From Roseinatronobacter monicus (GTDB lineage Bacteria; Pseudomonadota; Alphaproteobacteria; Rhodobacterales; Rhodobacteraceae), in assembly GCF_006716865.1 (NCBI RefSeq), contig NZ_VFPT01000002.1, positions 1-64,000 of the forward strand: a DNA stretch of 64,000 bases. The letters run 5' to 3'. The translations under genes and the position numbers were made by a program. The number at the start of each line of letters is the position of its first letter. Positions within the stretch are counted from its first letter, which is position 1. The notes beneath the pieces were generated by a model. It did not search any database and had not been told where the DNA came from. It saw only the letters and a list, made by a program, of their open reading frames with translations. Below, one piece after another: positions 51,601 to 61,012 of the stretch.

Positions 51601-53739
51601 CTGGGCAAGGGTTTGACCGTGTTTCGGCCTGCAATGACAGTGCAGCTTGCACCCGGTAAGGCGCGGTTTGTAGACGAAGATTTCGCGCCCCTGCTCGAGC
51701 ATTACGAGGAACAGACTGTCCAGACCCATGTCATGGCCGCTTATGCTGAAACAGGGCTGAATTCCATGCCCGATGCGATGCGCCTGTCAGAGGATTACTT
51801 CACTCTCGATCAACAGGCCTTCATGGGCCGCTGGATGAAAGGCAGAAGCACAGAGGTCAAGCGCCAGACAACCGGCAAGTCATGGGCCGCCGTTGTCGAG
51901 GCATTGGGCAACCCGGTTCAACAGAAGATCGTGGCCGACAAACGAGATAGCACCAATGTGCTAGTCCTGGCCGGGCCGGGGTCGGGCAAGACGCGGGTGC
52001 TGGTGCATCGCATCGCCTATCTGATTCGGGTCCGGCGTGAGGATCCGCGCAGCATACTTGTGCTCAGCTATAACCGTCACGCCGCAGTCGAAATCCGGGC
52101 GCGGCTCAGGCATCTCGTGGGCGACGAGGCTTACGGCGTGACGGTGTCCACCTGCCATGCGCTGGCTATGCGGCTTGTGGGCGCGAGCTTCGCGGGTACG
52201 CGTGCTGAGAGCGATGATTTCAAGAACGTCGTTGCAGAAGCCGTGCGCCAGTTGAACGGCGAGGGTCTGAGCAAGACCGAGGCCGAAGCCCAGCGCGAGA
52301 CGCTGATTCAGGGCTATCGGTGGATCCTTGTGGATGAGTATCAGGATGTTGGGCCCCAGGAGTATGCGCTGATAGCAGCAGTAGCCGGGCGGACGATTGA
52401 GGATGAAGACCTTCGGCTGAGCCTTTTTGCTGTCGGGGACGACGATCAGAACATCTATGCCTTTTCCGGGGCGTCGATCCGCTACATTCGTCAGTTTGAA
52501 CAGGATTACCGGGCGAAGCCGGAATACCTGGTCGAGAACTACCGGTCGACCCGGCATATCATCGAAGCGTCGAATATCGTGATCTCCAGGGCCGCAGGCC
52601 GGATGAAGCTGGGCCATGATATCACGATCGACCGCAAGCGCCGTCGTGACCCGGGAGGTGGCGTGATGGCACAACCCGATCCGGTCGGGCAGGGGCGTGT
52701 TCAACTGCTGCATTGCCCGCCGGGTGACCGGGCGCAGGCTGTAGCAGCGATCGGCGAGTTGCAGCGTCTGGCCGCGCTGGAAGAGGGGTGGAACTGGTCG
52801 CGCACGGCGATCATCGCGCGCAACTGGCGGCAGCTGGTCCCGGGGCGCGCCTATGCCGAGGCGCAGGGCATCCCGGTCGAAATGGCCAATGAAAACACGC
52901 CGAGTCTCTGGCGCATGCGAGAAATGCGCCTGTTCATCGAGGCGATTTGTCGTGACCGGACCCGCCTGCTGAACGTGACCGATCTGTTGGAGATTGCGAA
53001 TACACTGCCGCGCAACCGTTGGTCTGATCTGGTGGCCGAGGGCATTGCCGCGCTCGCGCAGGAGATCGGAGTGGGCGCGGCATCGGTTCCCGGCCTGATC
53101 GAATGGTTTGGCGAATGGGCGCGCGATGCGCGAGGCGAACAGCGCGGGCTGCTTTTGATGACGGCACACCGCGCCAAGGGTCTCGAATTCGATGATGTGG
53201 TGATCCTGAACGGCGGATGGGACCACCCATCAGATAACGAGGATGTCGACGCGCCCCGACGGCTTTTTTATGTTGCGATGACCCGCGCCCGCCGTAGCCT
53301 TGCTGTGATGACGCAAGGCGGGCATGCCTTTGTTCCTGCCAATGGGGTCAACATCCTGCGGCGCGAAGCAGCGGTTCTGGACCTGCGCGATCTGCCGCCG
53401 GAACGGCACTATATCCTGCCCGAGCTTGGACAGGTGTTCATTGATTGGGCCGGGCGATTGCCTGCGCGCGACCGCAGTGTCCAAGCGATCGAGCAAGTGC
53501 AGGTCGGTGCCCCTGTGACCATCTCGCAAATGCACGGGCGCTGGTTTGTGACGGACAGACAGGGGCGGCGATTGTCTGCAATGCGGGGTGATTGGGCTGT
53601 GCCATCAGGACGACGGATCGTTTCTGCTCGGGTCGGAGCAATAGTGACGCGCCACGCGCATGAGAGTGGCGAGGAACATCGCACAAAGCTCAACCGAGAA
53701 CTTTGGGAAGTCGTTTTACCCGAGATTGTACTGGAGTAA
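48610..53739 (+). CDS. Giant fusion: exonuclease-like domain, RecQ helicase, UvrD-type helicase
   Basis: A 1709-residue protein with TTG start. Residues about 20-160 look like a DnaQ-type exonuclease (VSVDIEVDPKTARVFDLA; later LIGHNILRHDLPHL). The RecQ part has Walker A PTGTGKSVCYQ near 335, LDEAHCVSKWGHDFRPDY near 433, TATAKP, and NAFGMGIDKPDIRLVVH with QEAGRAGRD. After a winged-helix region, a UvrD/Rep module begins with LAGPGSGKTRVL near 1120, VDEYQDVGPQE near 1240, AVGDDDQNIYAFSGAS, and TAHRAKGLEFDDVV plus FYVAMTRARRSL at the end. Two motors in one chain are rare; it probably remodels and degrades DNA, perhaps in defence. Confidence 0.85.
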   Translation: MNNITGSTLSEIVQQPDPFLKTCVSVDIEVDPKTARVFDLAAVHFLKAEPIRGQKGGVESALDRLEAALGDARHLIGHNILRHDLPHLASLRPRLAKLAKAPIDTLWLNPLAFPRNPYHHLVKHYHDGRLLSGHVNDPEADARLVFDVLSNQLGAFRALNAQSPDAVAAYHFLTSRGENDTGFGALFRYVRGADVPSSEQARQAIRRLLDGQTCAPALEAVLDEIASTTMGWPLAFALSWISVAGGDSVMPPWVRMQFPGAARMVKRLRDTGCDAPDCAWCREKGDPVKALSRWFGFDAFRPVPVDADGRPLQERIVDEGMRGKSILGILPTGTGKSVCYQIPALAKFDRTGALSVVISPLVALMADQVAGMERSGISSAVTVNGMLSLPERQDALEKVRMGEAAMLLISPEQLRSVGVRSVLSQREIGLWVLDEAHCVSKWGHDFRPDYRYIARFIKETAGDAAPAPVICLTATAKPEVVRDIRDHFQQRLGMELLLLDGGASRTNLRFEVRETGKRTKLADILEVIEQRLPPEGVSGAVVYCATRKATEDVAQFLQGQGLSAERYHAGLTPDEKKTIQERFRIGELRVIAATNAFGMGIDKPDIRLVVHGDIPGSLENYLQEAGRAGRDRDHANCVLLFAADDVERQFQLSARSRLARHEIGAILKAVRRMDARSRSTGTVVATAGEIVRNEQDREFQRESATDDTRVKTALSWLEEAKLLTREENRVQVFPSSLRVRSIDEAKVLLDKAQITGMRRTQLMDIVRHLINAPPDEGISTDELTGISGLTGGQLTKALADLESLGIARNDTAVTVFVHNSVQDSSVNRLGVATRLESDLIALMREEAPDADDHATTPLNLQLASQKLRDGGHSHVRPDIVEKLLRGMARDGRDLDGGKGNLRLRKPSRHTLSVALQRSWRVIEQSAALRQQAGEALVGHLLGRLEKGQRGKDLQVETTLGDLLASLSGDAFLRGQVKEMTRLMDRALMWLHEQDVVTLGKGLTVFRPAMTVQLAPGKARFVDEDFAPLLEHYEEQTVQTHVMAAYAETGLNSMPDAMRLSEDYFTLDQQAFMGRWMKGRSTEVKRQTTGKSWAAVVEALGNPVQQKIVADKRDSTNVLVLAGPGSGKTRVLVHRIAYLIRVRREDPRSILVLSYNRHAAVEIRARLRHLVGDEAYGVTVSTCHALAMRLVGASFAGTRAESDDFKNVVAEAVRQLNGEGLSKTEAEAQRETLIQGYRWILVDEYQDVGPQEYALIAAVAGRTIEDEDLRLSLFAVGDDDQNIYAFSGASIRYIRQFEQDYRAKPEYLVENYRSTRHIIEASNIVISRAAGRMKLGHDITIDRKRRRDPGGGVMAQPDPVGQGRVQLLHCPPGDRAQAVAAIGELQRLAALEEGWNWSRTAIIARNWRQLVPGRAYAEAQGIPVEMANENTPSLWRMREMRLFIEAICRDRTRLLNVTDLLEIANTLPRNRWSDLVAEGIAALAQEIGVGAASVPGLIEWFGEWARDARGEQRGLLLMTAHRAKGLEFDDVVILNGGWDHPSDNEDVDAPRRLFYVAMTRARRSLAVMTQGGHAFVPANGVNILRREAAVLDLRDLPPERHYILPELGQVFIDWAGRLPARDRSVQAIEQVQVGAPVTISQMHGRWFVTDRQGRRLSAMRGDWAVPSGRRIVSARVGAIVTRHAHESGEEHRTKLNRELWEVVLPEIVLE

Positions 53740-53803
53740 ACAACATTGCCTCAAAGGTATTCTTTGCCTCGGAATTTGTTTTGATGCGAGCTATGCTGAT
53801 TTC

Positions 53804-53870
53804 ATGAATTTCGCGTTCTACGACCTTGAAACAACCGGCATCTCACCCGCTGTCGCGTTGCCGTTAAATC
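53804..53870 (+). pseudogene. 5' remnant of an exonuclease I-like gene
   Basis: The frame MNFAFYDLETTGISPA matches the start of exonuclease I (SbcB; FYDxETTG with the catalytic Asp and Glu) or another DEDD nuclease. It breaks off where an ISL3-like sequence begins. Only about 17 codons remain, so the exact family is uncertain. Confidence 0.6.
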
Positions 53871-54229
53871 GGCTCTGCCTCACTTTGTGTGGCGCAACTA
53901 TCCTGAAACTGGAAAATTCAGGAGGGATAGTCGTGAGTTCGAAGAAGCACTGGTCGCCCGGGAGCGATGTTGCCGTTCAAAGCGTTGAGCGAAGTGAATC
54001 CGGCGGGTGGATTGTATCTGGCGTCTTGGCACCCAACGGCATTTGCCCAGACTGTGGATTGCATTCACGACGACGTCACGGCTGGCGGCGTCGGCGACTG
54101 CAGGATTATCCCGCCCATGGAGATGGGGTTACGGTTGATCTCGCGGTTTGCCGTTGGCGATGTTTGGCGTCCGCTTGCCCGGAGTCATTTCTACCAAAGA
54201 ATCTCACGGACCAACCTTCACTATTTTAG
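53871..54229 (+). pseudogene. Truncated ISL3-family transposase and left IS end
   Basis: From GGCTCTGCCTCACTTTG the sequence resembles an ISL3 left end. A GTG start at 53933 after AGGAGGG opens a frame with CPDCGLHSRRRHGWRRRRLQDYP and CRWRCLASACPESF, the zinc-binding N-terminus of ISL3 transposases. The frame ends after about 98 residues; the DDE core is missing. From 54230 to 54403 nothing is recognised. Confidence 0.75.
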
Positions 54230-54403
54230 GGCCTTAGGCCATGGCACAGCCGGACAGCGCCAGGATAGCCGCTACGGGTCATATTTTCACTGACATCATT
54301 GGGTCCTTTTTAGATGTATTCTGCGGGCGACAAAGTCAGTGATGCTGACGTACTTAATACTGATTACAGACTGTTCAGATGTAGAGCAGGGAAACGTCCC
54401 GAT

Positions 54404-55144
54404 TTACTCAACCCTCTGTGCCGCTTGCTCGATTTTCTCAACGAAAGCGTCCGCGCGAATAAGCCCCGCAACTATGTCATTGCGAAAGACAAAAGCCGGC
54501 GTCCCGTTGATCCCCAAGGCAACACCAAGCTGACGGTTTGCACGCAGTTCTGCCGATATATCGGGATTCTGGCCGTGCTCTTTCAACGCCCCAAAGTCGA
54601 AACCAAGCTCGTCGATTACGCTTTCAACCAAATCCTCATCTAGCCGTTCGGGATGCAACATCAGAGCTCTGTGATAGCTGACATAGGCTTCATCGCCTTC
54701 ACTCTGCCTCAATGCCATACCGACCCTTGCAGCCAGTTCAGACGCAGCACCAAGAATGGGAAACTCTTTGAGAACCACGGTAATGTCATCACGGCCATCC
54801 AGAGCGCGATCTACCTCACCGAGAGCCTGCTTGCAGAAACCACAAGCGTAATCAAAAAATTCGACCGCAACATAATCACCATTGGGAGACCCAATGCGTG
54901 GCGCTTGGCTATTGAACAGTTCAGAGGCGTACTGCTCGATCATCGCCTGCTTAGCCGCTTCCGCCTCTTGTTCTTCCAACTCCTGGATCCTCGCAAAAAC
55001 CTCCAGAAACACATTCGGGTTATCCAGAAGATAGGCTCTGACCGCCGCTCCAAACTCTTCGGAGTAAGGCTTAGGCTCGGCCTGCGCCGCAGGTCCTACC
55101 AATGCGACACAAGCCGCAAAGCAAAAGAATTTTCCGTATTTCAT
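54404..55144 (-). CDS. DsbA-family periplasmic thiol-disulfide protein
   Basis: A 246-residue secreted protein. The signal peptide is KYGKFFCFAACVALVGPAAQAEP (cut after AQA). After a helical N-terminal extension (about 60 residues, coiled-coil-like QELEEQEAEAAKQAMIEQ), the thioredoxin fold has the redox site CGFC and the cis-Pro strand NGTPAFVF. It may fold disulfide-bearing transfer proteins, as DsbC-like TrbB does in other plasmids. It is divergent from the coupling-protein gene. Confidence 0.85.
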   Translation of the reverse strand: MKYGKFFCFAACVALVGPAAQAEPKPYSEEFGAAVRAYLLDNPNVFLEVFARIQELEEQEAEAAKQAMIEQYASELFNSQAPRIGSPNGDYVAVEFFDYACGFCKQALGEVDRALDGRDDITVVLKEFPILGAASELAARVGMALRQSEGDEAYVSYHRALMLHPERLDEDLVESVIDELGFDFGALKEHGQNPDISAELRANRQLGVALGINGTPAFVFRNDIVAGLIRADAFVEKIEQAAQRVE

Positions 55145-55169
55145 GAACCGCCACCAAAAGTAAGAATTG

Positions 55170-55186
55170 AAGCGATAAATTCGCTT
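55170..55186. promoter_or_regulatory. Inverted repeat in the dsbA-traD divergent gap
   Basis: AAGCGA (55170-55175) and TCGCTT (55181-55186), 5 bp apart, sit midway between the divergent starts. It could be an operator for both directions; there is no other support. Confidence 0.35.
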
Positions 55187-55256
55187 ACGATGCCCTCCAC
55201 ACCTAGCACAAGCAAATTCGATGGGCTACAAAAAGAGAACAAAAAAAGGGCAGGCC

Positions 55257-57608
55257 ATGGCAAATTCCGCAAAAAATCGTTCGACGCAATTCGTTCGCGG
55301 CGGACAGACGACCCAGCATTGGGTCAGAATGGCCACGCAGGTTCTGCGCTCGTCGTTGTTCGTGACCCTGGCAGTCTTTATCGTCATTTACGCGGCACTC
55401 GTATACCGGAATTACGAAATCAAGCACGTGCGCGAAACCGCCGCTACATGGGTGGCAGACTTTAACATTAAGCTCGGCCGAGGTGACAAGATTGTCAGCT
55501 ACCTCGACCACAAAAACCATCGCCAGGTTCGCACATCCTCGGAGATCGCAGAAGACCCGCGTCTAAGCGCGCTATCACAACGCTACAACGATAACGCTGT
55601 CCGCTTTGCGGTCATAGCAGGTGTGCTGGCCCTGCTTGGGTTCGCAGTCTCCCTGTTTGTATTCATCTTCGTCGGGAACTCCCTGGCACAGAAGGAACAT
55701 GTTCGAGGTACTCGGCTCATAGACCGCGACGACCTTGTGAAATGGTCGAAGCACAAGTGGAAAACCTATTTCAAGAATTTTGGCCGTGATGCCAAAACAG
55801 GGCCCCAATACACAATCGGCGGCATCCCCTTTCCCCCGAACGCAGTCGAAGCACAGACGGGTATTTTCGGGACGGTGGGCGTCGGCAAAACCAACGCCAT
55901 GAAAGAACTGCTAAAGACGATCCGAGCCAACAATGGACGCGCCATCATCTACGACCGCATGGGCTCGTTGGTGCGCGACTTCTATGATCCCGAAACTGAC
56001 ATCATCATCAACCCTTTTGATGAGCGATCCAAAATCTGGTCGCCCTTTTTCGAGGCCAAAGACCCCGCCGCGATTGCCCAGCTGGCAGAGGTCCTGATAC
56101 CACAACGCCCTGGCAGCAACGATCCGTTCTGGTCGCAGACAGCGCGGCTTGTCTTCGAATACGCCGCACGCTCTTTGATCAAGCGCAAAACCCAGACCAA
56201 CGCGCAGCTGCGCCGCGCGATCATGACCATGTCGGCGCAAGAGCTGTCCAACCTGATCGCAGGGACACCAGGTGGCCACTTCTTCGGCGAGCATGTCGAA
56301 AAGACCTCCGCCTCGATCCGCGCCAATATGATTGCCGAGCTGCGCTTTTTGGAATTCTTGCGCGATGACGGCGACCCCGTCTCGATCAAGGATTGGGTTA
56401 TCAGCGACAAGCCCGGCTTTGTGTTCCTAAGCGGGGATGCCGAACATTCGGCCGCCACCCGCAACATCATCAGTGCGTGTCTGGAAGTGGCGGCCAATGC
56501 GCTGATGACCTGCGAGGAACAGCGCGACCCTTCGCTGTGGTTTTTCATCGACGAAGTCCCGACGCTCAACAAGCTTCCCTTTCTGACTGCAAAGCTTGCC
56601 GAAATCCGGCAATTCGGCGGAGCCTTCGTTCTGGGCTATCAGGTGTTTTCACAGCTCGAAGACATCTATGGAGAGAAAGGCGCCCAAACGATTGCGGGCA
56701 ATCTCAACAACCGCATCGTCTTCAACACCCCTGATGCGCGCACAGCCAAGCTATTTTCGGAAAGCCTTGGCTTTGAAGATGTCATCGAGCACCGAGAGAA
56801 CCTCAGCTTTGGTGCGCATGAAACCCGAGACGGTGTCAATGTCGTCAGCCAGCGTGTGGAACGCCCGATCGTCACCGCCTCCGAGATCCAGTCTTTGCCC
56901 CAGTTCGAAGCCTATATCCGCTTTGCCTATGACAGCCCGACTGCCCAGATTACTTTCGGGCCAATCGATGTGGAGCCATGCGCGGAGAAATTCATCAAAT
57001 ATACTGGCACCGGCTTTGATCTCGACAGCATGGATGCGAACGCGCCTGTGCCAGAGGGCGAAATGCAATCAATAGCGCAACAAAACGCGCCGGAATTGCT
57101 CGACACCATCAAGCAAGAAAATAAGCGTAAGTTTGCGACATGGACACCGCGCGAGCAATTGACGGCATTTGAAGAGTGGTGGGCCGAAGGCCGCAAGCTG
57201 CAATTCGATCCCCAACAGATGAAGTTTGTCCCACAGATTGACGCTGAAAAAGACGACTACATGCTCTGGGAGCATTACTATCGACAACGCCTGCATGGCA
57301 ATGACATGCCAAGTTATGTCGTCCTTACCTATTATGCTGAAGATATGATGAGCAACACGCCCCGCCCGAAAAACAAGCCTCGGGTGCATATCCCTAAATT
57401 AAGAGAGATACGCGAATTGGCGAAAAGGGATATTCCGGCATGCGACGACAATGCCGGCGCTCCCCCTGCCTTTCCCTCGAGCGACGCTGAACAGACGGCG
57501 GCAAAGCAGCCCAAAAGCCAGCTCAAGGGTGCCGGCGACCGGGCAGATGCCGCCCCGGAACTCGGGGGCATGCGCGATATGATTCAAGCTGCCGCGCCCA
57601 GCAAGTAA
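55257..57608 (+). CDS. traD: Conjugative coupling protein, TraD/VirD4 type
   Basis: A 783-residue inner-membrane ATPase that hands the relaxase-DNA complex to the secretion channel. Two membrane segments (VLRSSLFVTLAVFIVIYAALV and FAVIAGVLALLGFAVSLFVFIFVG) precede the AAA domain with Walker A GTVGVGKT (about residue 203), IIYDRMGSLVRDFYDP and Walker B LWFFIDEVPTL; the end has the QYQF-like block AFVLGYQVFSQLEDIYG. ATG 55257 has AGG upstream; 55221 is an alternative. It is followed by the relaxase gene. Confidence 0.88.
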   Translation: MANSAKNRSTQFVRGGQTTQHWVRMATQVLRSSLFVTLAVFIVIYAALVYRNYEIKHVRETAATWVADFNIKLGRGDKIVSYLDHKNHRQVRTSSEIAEDPRLSALSQRYNDNAVRFAVIAGVLALLGFAVSLFVFIFVGNSLAQKEHVRGTRLIDRDDLVKWSKHKWKTYFKNFGRDAKTGPQYTIGGIPFPPNAVEAQTGIFGTVGVGKTNAMKELLKTIRANNGRAIIYDRMGSLVRDFYDPETDIIINPFDERSKIWSPFFEAKDPAAIAQLAEVLIPQRPGSNDPFWSQTARLVFEYAARSLIKRKTQTNAQLRRAIMTMSAQELSNLIAGTPGGHFFGEHVEKTSASIRANMIAELRFLEFLRDDGDPVSIKDWVISDKPGFVFLSGDAEHSAATRNIISACLEVAANALMTCEEQRDPSLWFFIDEVPTLNKLPFLTAKLAEIRQFGGAFVLGYQVFSQLEDIYGEKGAQTIAGNLNNRIVFNTPDARTAKLFSESLGFEDVIEHRENLSFGAHETRDGVNVVSQRVERPIVTASEIQSLPQFEAYIRFAYDSPTAQITFGPIDVEPCAEKFIKYTGTGFDLDSMDANAPVPEGEMQSIAQQNAPELLDTIKQENKRKFATWTPREQLTAFEEWWAEGRKLQFDPQQMKFVPQIDAEKDDYMLWEHYYRQRLHGNDMPSYVVLTYYAEDMMSNTPRPKNKPRVHIPKLREIRELAKRDIPACDDNAGAPPAFPSSDAEQTAAKQPKSQLKGAGDRADAAPELGGMRDMIQAAAPSK

Positions 57609-57655
57609 CCCAGCCATTCGAAATTCAAACAGTCCACAAGCAAAGGTGCCTCCTT

Positions 57656-60600
57656 ATGCTGTCAGTCAGCAATGTCTCCGCTGGTGCCGCTGCCAGCGGC
57701 TATTACAAAGCCGAAGGGTATTATATCGCGGGCAGTCCCGAAGCCGAGGCGGCCGCCAGCTGGTTTGGCAAAGCCGCCGAAACATTGGCTGAGAAAGGCC
57801 AGAGTGTTTTCGGGGGGCGCGTCGATGACCCCACATTCGCCGAAATGCTTGAAGGCCATGCCCCGCCCGCACAGAAGGATATCTCTGGCGCCTGGCGCGA
57901 GGGCCAGACCATGGGGCGCTATGTGGATGGAGAACGGCAGCATCGACCCGGCATTGATCTGACGTTCTCGGCGCCGAAGACTGTCTCGATCATGGCACTG
58001 GTCGCCGGCGATGAACGTGTCGTGGCCGCGCATGATGCGGCGGTGAAAGAAGCGATGTCGATTGTCGAAACGCGCTTCGTCTATACCCGCCGTGAAGAGA
58101 ATGGCGAGATCGTCCACAAAAAGGGCGAGATGATCGCGGGGCTGTTTCGCCATGACACGTCGCGCGCGATGGACCCGCAATTGCACACGCATGCCGTGAT
58201 CCAGAACATGGTTCTCGGATCTGATGGGAAATGGACCGCGCTGACCAACGAAGAGATCTACAACAACAAGATGCTGATTGGCGCGCTCTATCGCAGTGCT
58301 TTGGCCGAGAACCTGATCGAGCTTGGCTATGAGGTATCGCGCAACGGCAAACATGCGATCCCCGAAATTTCCGCTGTGCCCGAGCACGCTGTCGCCGCGT
58401 GGTCGAAGCGGCGCGAAGAGATTGAACAAGCTCTGTCCGCACGCGGCAAGGAGACACCCGATGCTATCGACAGCGCTCTGGCCACATTGGCCACGCGGCG
58501 CAACAAGCAGAGCGGTGTTGATCGTGACGAGTTGAAACAGGCCTGGCTTGATGAAGCCGGGAAGATGGGCTTTGGAAAAGACCAGCTTGATCGGATCGTT
58601 CAGGCCGCGTCGCGTGACAAGGCGCTAAGGCTGCCGGGGCAAACGCGAGACGGGCAAGTGATCGAAAGCCCCGATCAGCGTGCGCTGGCTGCCGTCGAAT
58701 TTGCGATCAAACATATCAGCGAGCGCGATGCGGTTTACTCACGAGACGATATCATCCGCACAGCGCTCGGCCGCAATGGCGCGGCTCCGCTGCCGGCCTT
58801 GGAAAAAGCGATCGCCGCGAAGGAGAAGGAAGGCAGGCTTGTACCTGTCGATGTCGAAATTCGCGATCACAAGCATCAAGCAGAATCGTTCCGGCCTGGC
58901 GACGGCTTTACCGGGCGGCTGATCGGCCATGGCGAGTTGCCTTATGAATACAAGCCAGGCAACCGCATGAGCTATTACGTCACGATCCAGAACAGCTCGG
59001 GAACGCATACCTTGTGGGGTGCGGGCCTGAAGCAGGAAATGCAACGCACGATGTATCGGTCTGGCACAATGGTACATCTGGCCGTGACAGGCTCCCGGGA
59101 GGTCACGATCACCGACGACAGTACTGGCGTAACCAGAACAGTGCAGCGCAATCTGTGGTCCGCCAATCAGGTCGATGCCACGCCTGCCCAAGGTAAAGGC
59201 TTTGCGACCAAAACGGTGCGAATGTATTCTGACGACACGACGATCGCAAACGAGAAGGCCGTGCTGACAGCGTTTCAGCAAGGCAAGCGGCAGGGTGGCG
59301 TTAATCTTCGTGCGAGATATAGTGTCACTGGTGTAGTTAAGGCATCACCGGAAGCATATCTCGAACATACCCTTAGAAAAACCAGTTTGACCGACGGCCA
59401 GAAAGAAGCTGTGAAGCTGGGCCTGTCTGAGAAGGGTCGATACGTTGGCGTGCAGGGCTATGCGGGGACGGGCAAAACCTACATGCTGGCCACATTGGCG
59501 CGCTATGCCGAGAAATCCGGCTATACGGTTGAAGGCGCCGCGCCCACCAACAAAGCCGCCCAAGAGTTGCAAGAGGCCATTCCCAATGCGAGCACAGTCG
59601 CCCGCCGCTTGATGATGATGGAAGACCCGCAAGCCCGCAGGCAGAGCAAGGCAAAAACCATCCTCGTGGTCGATGAGGCTGGCATGATGTCCACGCAAGA
59701 TATGAAAGCATTGATGACCCACGCCAATAAGGCAGGCTATGCGCGCGTGGTCATGGTGGGCGACATCAAACAGCTCGACGCAGTCGCCGCAGGCAGCCCC
59801 TTTGCCCAGCTCCAAAAGGCCGGCATGCCAACGGCTGTCATGGCCGACATCCAACGCCAACGCGACACCCCTGCGCTACACGCCGCGGTTCTGCACTCCA
59901 TTCGCGGCGAAATCCACCAGGCCTTTACCAAGCTGCAAGGCATTGAGACACCCGACCGCGAGTACAAAGAAAGCGTAGCCGACACTCTCGCCAGAAAATG
60001 GCTGGCACATTCGCCGGACGAGCGTGAGCAGACCGGGATCGTTGTGCTGACCAATAGAATGCGCGCTGCGGTCAATACAAAGATCAGAGCAACGCTCAAG
60101 GCCGAGGGAGGGTTAGGTCAGCAAGATGTTGAGGCGCGCGGCCTCAGCCCGCTCAATCTCAGTGATGCGGAAAAACGCGACGCCCAAAGCTATACCCGCG
60201 GCGATATTATCGTCCCCTTCGCAAAGGCCGGCGTGCTTGAACTCAACAGGCCTTATGTCGTCACTGATACCCACCAGCGCTATAATACGTTGACACTGAC
60301 CCCCGAGCAGGGCGGTGACGCCGTGACCGTCCGGCTGGGGCATGGCAAGAACATCATCAAAAACACCGCAGCCTATGAGACGGAGCCGCGCGAATTCGCT
60401 ACGGGTGATAAAGTCAAAGCCACCATCGCCGATAAGGAAACCGGCATCATCAACGGCGCTCGAATGAGCGTCAAAAGGATTGGCAGAGACGAAATCGAGC
60501 TGCAAGCGGAGGGCCGGGAGCCTGTCCGGCTGCCCATAGATAGCCCCGCCGCGCGCGGATTGCAGCATATCTACGCGGCCACAGCGCATGATTTCCAGGG

Positions 60601-61012
60601 TGCTACGGTCAACAATATCCTCGTCGGCATGACGGCAAACGAACGCCTGAGCGACCAGAAATCCTTTTATGTGGACATCTCACGGGCTCGAAATAGCGCG
60701 ATTCTGGTTACAGATGACCCCGCCAAACTGGCTGACAGGATCGAAAAAAACACCGGTGAGCGCTCAACGGCGCTCGATGCATTGAAGCTCAGGATGGATA
60801 ATGACGACAAGGATAAGGCGCTTGAGCAAGGCAAACAGCACGATCAGCACAAGCAATACGACATAAGTGGACACACCAAAGACCCCGAATTTGAAAACTT
60901 CGCCAAGCAGCTGAAGATCAAACAGGATCGGTTTGACGCCGAATTGCAGCGGATCCAAGACCGCATAAACGATAACCAGAAACAGAAAATCAAGGAAGGT
61001 CCCACCAGATGA
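57656..61012 (+). CDS. traI: MobF-family relaxase with helicase domain
   Basis: An 1118-residue TraI/TrwC-like relaxase that nicks oriT and unwinds the transferred strand. The catalytic Tyr pairs are in GYYKAEGYYIAG (Tyr16-17 and 22-23), and the metal-binding His triad is in DPQLHTHAVIQN near residue 180. The RecD-like helicase part has Walker A GYAGTGKTYML near 601, VVDEAGMMSTQDM and VGDIKQLDAV, and ends with YVDISRARNSAILVTDD. The start follows AAAGGTG. The C-terminus is charged and coiled-coil-like. Its stop overlaps the next gene. Confidence 0.92.
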   Translation: MLSVSNVSAGAAASGYYKAEGYYIAGSPEAEAAASWFGKAAETLAEKGQSVFGGRVDDPTFAEMLEGHAPPAQKDISGAWREGQTMGRYVDGERQHRPGIDLTFSAPKTVSIMALVAGDERVVAAHDAAVKEAMSIVETRFVYTRREENGEIVHKKGEMIAGLFRHDTSRAMDPQLHTHAVIQNMVLGSDGKWTALTNEEIYNNKMLIGALYRSALAENLIELGYEVSRNGKHAIPEISAVPEHAVAAWSKRREEIEQALSARGKETPDAIDSALATLATRRNKQSGVDRDELKQAWLDEAGKMGFGKDQLDRIVQAASRDKALRLPGQTRDGQVIESPDQRALAAVEFAIKHISERDAVYSRDDIIRTALGRNGAAPLPALEKAIAAKEKEGRLVPVDVEIRDHKHQAESFRPGDGFTGRLIGHGELPYEYKPGNRMSYYVTIQNSSGTHTLWGAGLKQEMQRTMYRSGTMVHLAVTGSREVTITDDSTGVTRTVQRNLWSANQVDATPAQGKGFATKTVRMYSDDTTIANEKAVLTAFQQGKRQGGVNLRARYSVTGVVKASPEAYLEHTLRKTSLTDGQKEAVKLGLSEKGRYVGVQGYAGTGKTYMLATLARYAEKSGYTVEGAAPTNKAAQELQEAIPNASTVARRLMMMEDPQARRQSKAKTILVVDEAGMMSTQDMKALMTHANKAGYARVVMVGDIKQLDAVAAGSPFAQLQKAGMPTAVMADIQRQRDTPALHAAVLHSIRGEIHQAFTKLQGIETPDREYKESVADTLARKWLAHSPDEREQTGIVVLTNRMRAAVNTKIRATLKAEGGLGQQDVEARGLSPLNLSDAEKRDAQSYTRGDIIVPFAKAGVLELNRPYVVTDTHQRYNTLTLTPEQGGDAVTVRLGHGKNIIKNTAAYETEPREFATGDKVKATIADKETGIINGARMSVKRIGRDEIELQAEGREPVRLPIDSPAARGLQHIYAATAHDFQGATVNNILVGMTANERLSDQKSFYVDISRARNSAILVTDDPAKLADRIEKNTGERSTALDALKLRMDNDDKDKALEQGKQHDQHKQYDISGHTKDPEFENFAKQLKIKQDRFDAELQRIQDRINDNQKQKIKEGPTR

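Noticed and set aside
41604-53739. Standard Gabija system
   Set aside because: The gene coupled to the OLD nuclease is a nuclease-STAND fusion, and the UvrD module lies about 5 kb away in a giant fusion beyond the tRNA scar and hipBA.
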